A stretch of DNA of 23,224 bases from a virus: positions 1 through 23,224 of IMG/VR virus record IMGVR_UViG_3300021962_000678; one strand, given 5' to 3'. Shown here piece after piece: positions 22,228-23,224 of this stretch. The notes under the pieces are model-generated. The model was given only the letters and a program-made list of their open reading frames with translations, was not told the origin of the DNA and ran no database searches. Position numbers and translations under genes: made by a program. Position 1 is the stretch's first letter. Each line of letters starts with the position of its first letter.

Positions 22228-22897
22228 CTGGCCTAGTATTGTGATGTACAAATTCTTTGATATAACGAACTAATAGTCTAATATAATCGTCTTTGTTCCT
22301 TTTGTCAAATACTTTGACTTCACCACCAGGAGTTACCATGAGTGTAATGAGTTTTTTAACAACCTGACCAGTGAGTTCGTAATATGCTGCAGCGTAGAAT
22401 GTCTCTTGAACAAAATAGTTTTCAATCCATTCTTCTGGTTTGATTTTATCCGAAGTTTTAAAGTCAATGACTGCTAACTCTCCTTCGTATTCTGCAATAC
22501 AATCAACTCGTCCAGCAAGTCCAAGGTATTCAGAATAGAGAGTTCTTTCAATCGCGTGAATATTATTTATCTTATCAAGATAAGGTTTTGCATGAATATA
22601 CATGAACTTTGTCAGGGGTTGATAATCATCCCAATTTAGTTCTTTATTCTCTAGGTAATCCTGACAGACTTGGTGAAAGTCAGTTCCCCTTGCTGTTGCC
22701 TTTCTTGTGATTGCGTTTGCTTTTTCTTCACCAACTCTCTTTCTCCACTCAACAAAGATTTGGCGATTGTAGAAAGAGGTTACAGATGTGATAGAAGGCA
22801 CCCACTGCCCATCAGGAAGATTGTACAAGCGGATGCCATTTGTTTCTTTCTTTTCTAGTTCAAGGTCACCTAAAAAATTACAATGATTAAAGATCAT
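22217..22897 (-). CDS. PD-(D/E)XK (RecB/Cas4-like) exonuclease
   Basis: A 226-residue nuclease of the RecB/Cas4-like PD-(D/E)XK superfamily. Visible active-site order: H75 (GTDFHQVCQDYL), D132 (LAGRVDCIAEY), D145-x-K147 (AVIDFKTS) and Q164-x-x-x-Y168 (QETFYAAAYY). No iron-sulphur Cys cluster typical of Cas4 is seen, and there is no helicase part. Such single-domain nucleases in phages degrade host DNA or process ends for recombination. The ATG at 22897 overlaps the phoH stop in an ATGA. Position between phoH and gp33 puts it in the early/middle DNA-metabolism unit. It is not T4 DexA, which is a DnaQ-like nuclease. Confidence 0.85.
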   Translation of the reverse strand: MIFNHCNFLGDLELEKKETNGIRLYNLPDGQWVPSITSVTSFYNRQIFVEWRKRVGEEKANAITRKATARGTDFHQVCQDYLENKELNWDDYQPLTKFMYIHAKPYLDKINNIHAIERTLYSEYLGLAGRVDCIAEYEGELAVIDFKTSDKIKPEEWIENYFVQETFYAAAYYELTGQVVKKLITLMVTPGGEVKVFDKRNKDDYIRLLVRYIKEFVHHNTRPDGE

Positions 22898-23224
22898 ACA
22901 CCAACTTCCATTTTTGCGAGAATATACTCCTTAACTAGACCAGAACGAACAATATCATCTACACCAAATTCAATAATATCAATTGAAGGCATAATACGAA
23001 GAACTTTCATAAAGTCAATAATACCATTCCTCTCATTCGTTTTGATCAGGTCAGTTTGAGTAGCATCGCCACAGAACATGATTTTACTATTCTCACCGAC
23101 ACGAGTAATGATACTATCAAGTTCATGATAGTTCAAGTTTTGGAATTCGTCTACAATAATGATTGCATTGTCCAGAGTAGTTCCGCGAATAAAAGAAGTA
23201 CTCCAAAAACTAATCGTTCCTTGA
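22894..23224 (-). CDS. phoH: PhoH-like ATPase, C-terminal part (runs off the right edge)
   Basis: The last 109 residues are inside the window; the N-terminus with the Walker A motif lies beyond 23224. Visible: GTTLDNAIIIVDEFQNLN (Walker B IIIVDE followed by QN, the PhoH/helicase signature), ELDSIITRVGENSKIMFCGDATQTDL (the GD-x-x-Q motif) and GIIDFMKVLRIMP-IDIIEFG-DDIVRSGLVKEYI (the SF1-like arginine-finger region, R of IVRS). PhoH is frequent in marine T4-like phages and named for E. coli PhoH (phosphate regulon), though phage PhoH probably acts on RNA or DNA. The stop overlaps the exonuclease start (ATGA). Being first in this unit it lies nearest the promoter, which is outside the window. 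Confidence 0.9.
   Translation of the reverse strand, partial: QGTISFWSTSFIRGTTLDNAIIIVDEFQNLNYHELDSIITRVGENSKIMFCGDATQTDLIKTNERNGIIDFMKVLRIMPSIDIIEFGVDDIVRSGLVKEYILAKMEVGV

Noticed and set aside
22225-22251. A TTG start for gp33 giving 93 residues
   Set aside because: It would lie 35 nt inside the exonuclease gene. The ATG at 22227 begins MENELEKALENKFF and aligns better with T4 gp33 length and start.

Overview
This window reads as part of the genome of a T4-like cyanophage (contractile-tailed, infecting marine Synechococcus or Prochlorococcus). The basis is the recognisable set of T4-type baseplate, hub and head-completion genes, the T4 replication/late-transcription block gp33-gp59-gp32, an AT-rich sequence, and two further signals: a PhoH-family ATPase and a small protein resembling cyanobacterial DUF1825. 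Almost every base is coding; genes abut or overlap by 1 to 14 nt, and no stretch over 300 bases lacks a gene. No tRNA, CRISPR array or insertion sequence was seen.

Layout. Bases 1-170: a consensus sigma70-type promoter on the minus strand driving a small ORF that leaves the window. Bases 167-9238 (minus): two structural proteins sharing a C-terminal domain, a beta-repeat (spike-like) protein, a 1196-residue structural protein with three PA14/jelly-roll-like modules, a gp5-like OB-fold hub protein, a 72-residue acidic protein, and a gp27-like hub protein. Bases 9262-15640 (minus): two consecutive tape-measure-like proteins (977 and 847 aa, apparently paralogous), then gp51 and gp26. Transcription of this block runs gp26, gp51, 847 aa, 977 aa, gp27-like, 72 aa, gp5, 1196 aa and on, starting at a late-type CATAAATA box just right of gp26. 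Bases 15727-16139 (plus): a small island of two membrane-protein genes with its own promoter and a strong terminator, lying between baseplate genes. Bases 16138-17061 (minus): gp54-like tube initiator. Bases 17063-20036 (plus): late promoter TATAAATA, then gp4, an unknown protein, gp48 and gp53. Bases 20037-23224 (minus): phoH (partial), PD-(D/E)XK exonuclease, gp33, gp59, DUF1825-like protein and gp32, closed by a large hairpin inside the end of gp53.

How the genes work together. The left three quarters builds the tail: gp26/gp51 as probable tape-measure chaperones, the two tape-measure proteins, the hub (gp27-like, gp5-like), the tube start (gp48, gp54), a wedge protein (gp53), peripheral binding proteins, and gp4, which completes DNA-filled heads. 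The right end carries the recombination/replication module: ssDNA coating (gp32), helicase loading (gp59), end processing (exonuclease) and the link to late transcription (gp33).

The most notable signal is a textbook -1 frameshift cassette at the gp26/gp51 junction: a Shine-Dalgarno-like AGAAGGG, an 8-nt spacer, the heptamer T TTT TTC and a downstream palindrome. It would make a gp26-gp51 fusion like the lambda G/GT tail chaperones. Also notable are the apparent splitting of T4 gp5 (OB-fold, lysozyme, beta-helix) over three separate polypeptides, a gp32 with no cysteines (so no T4-type zinc site), and a repeated element in the gp32 leader.
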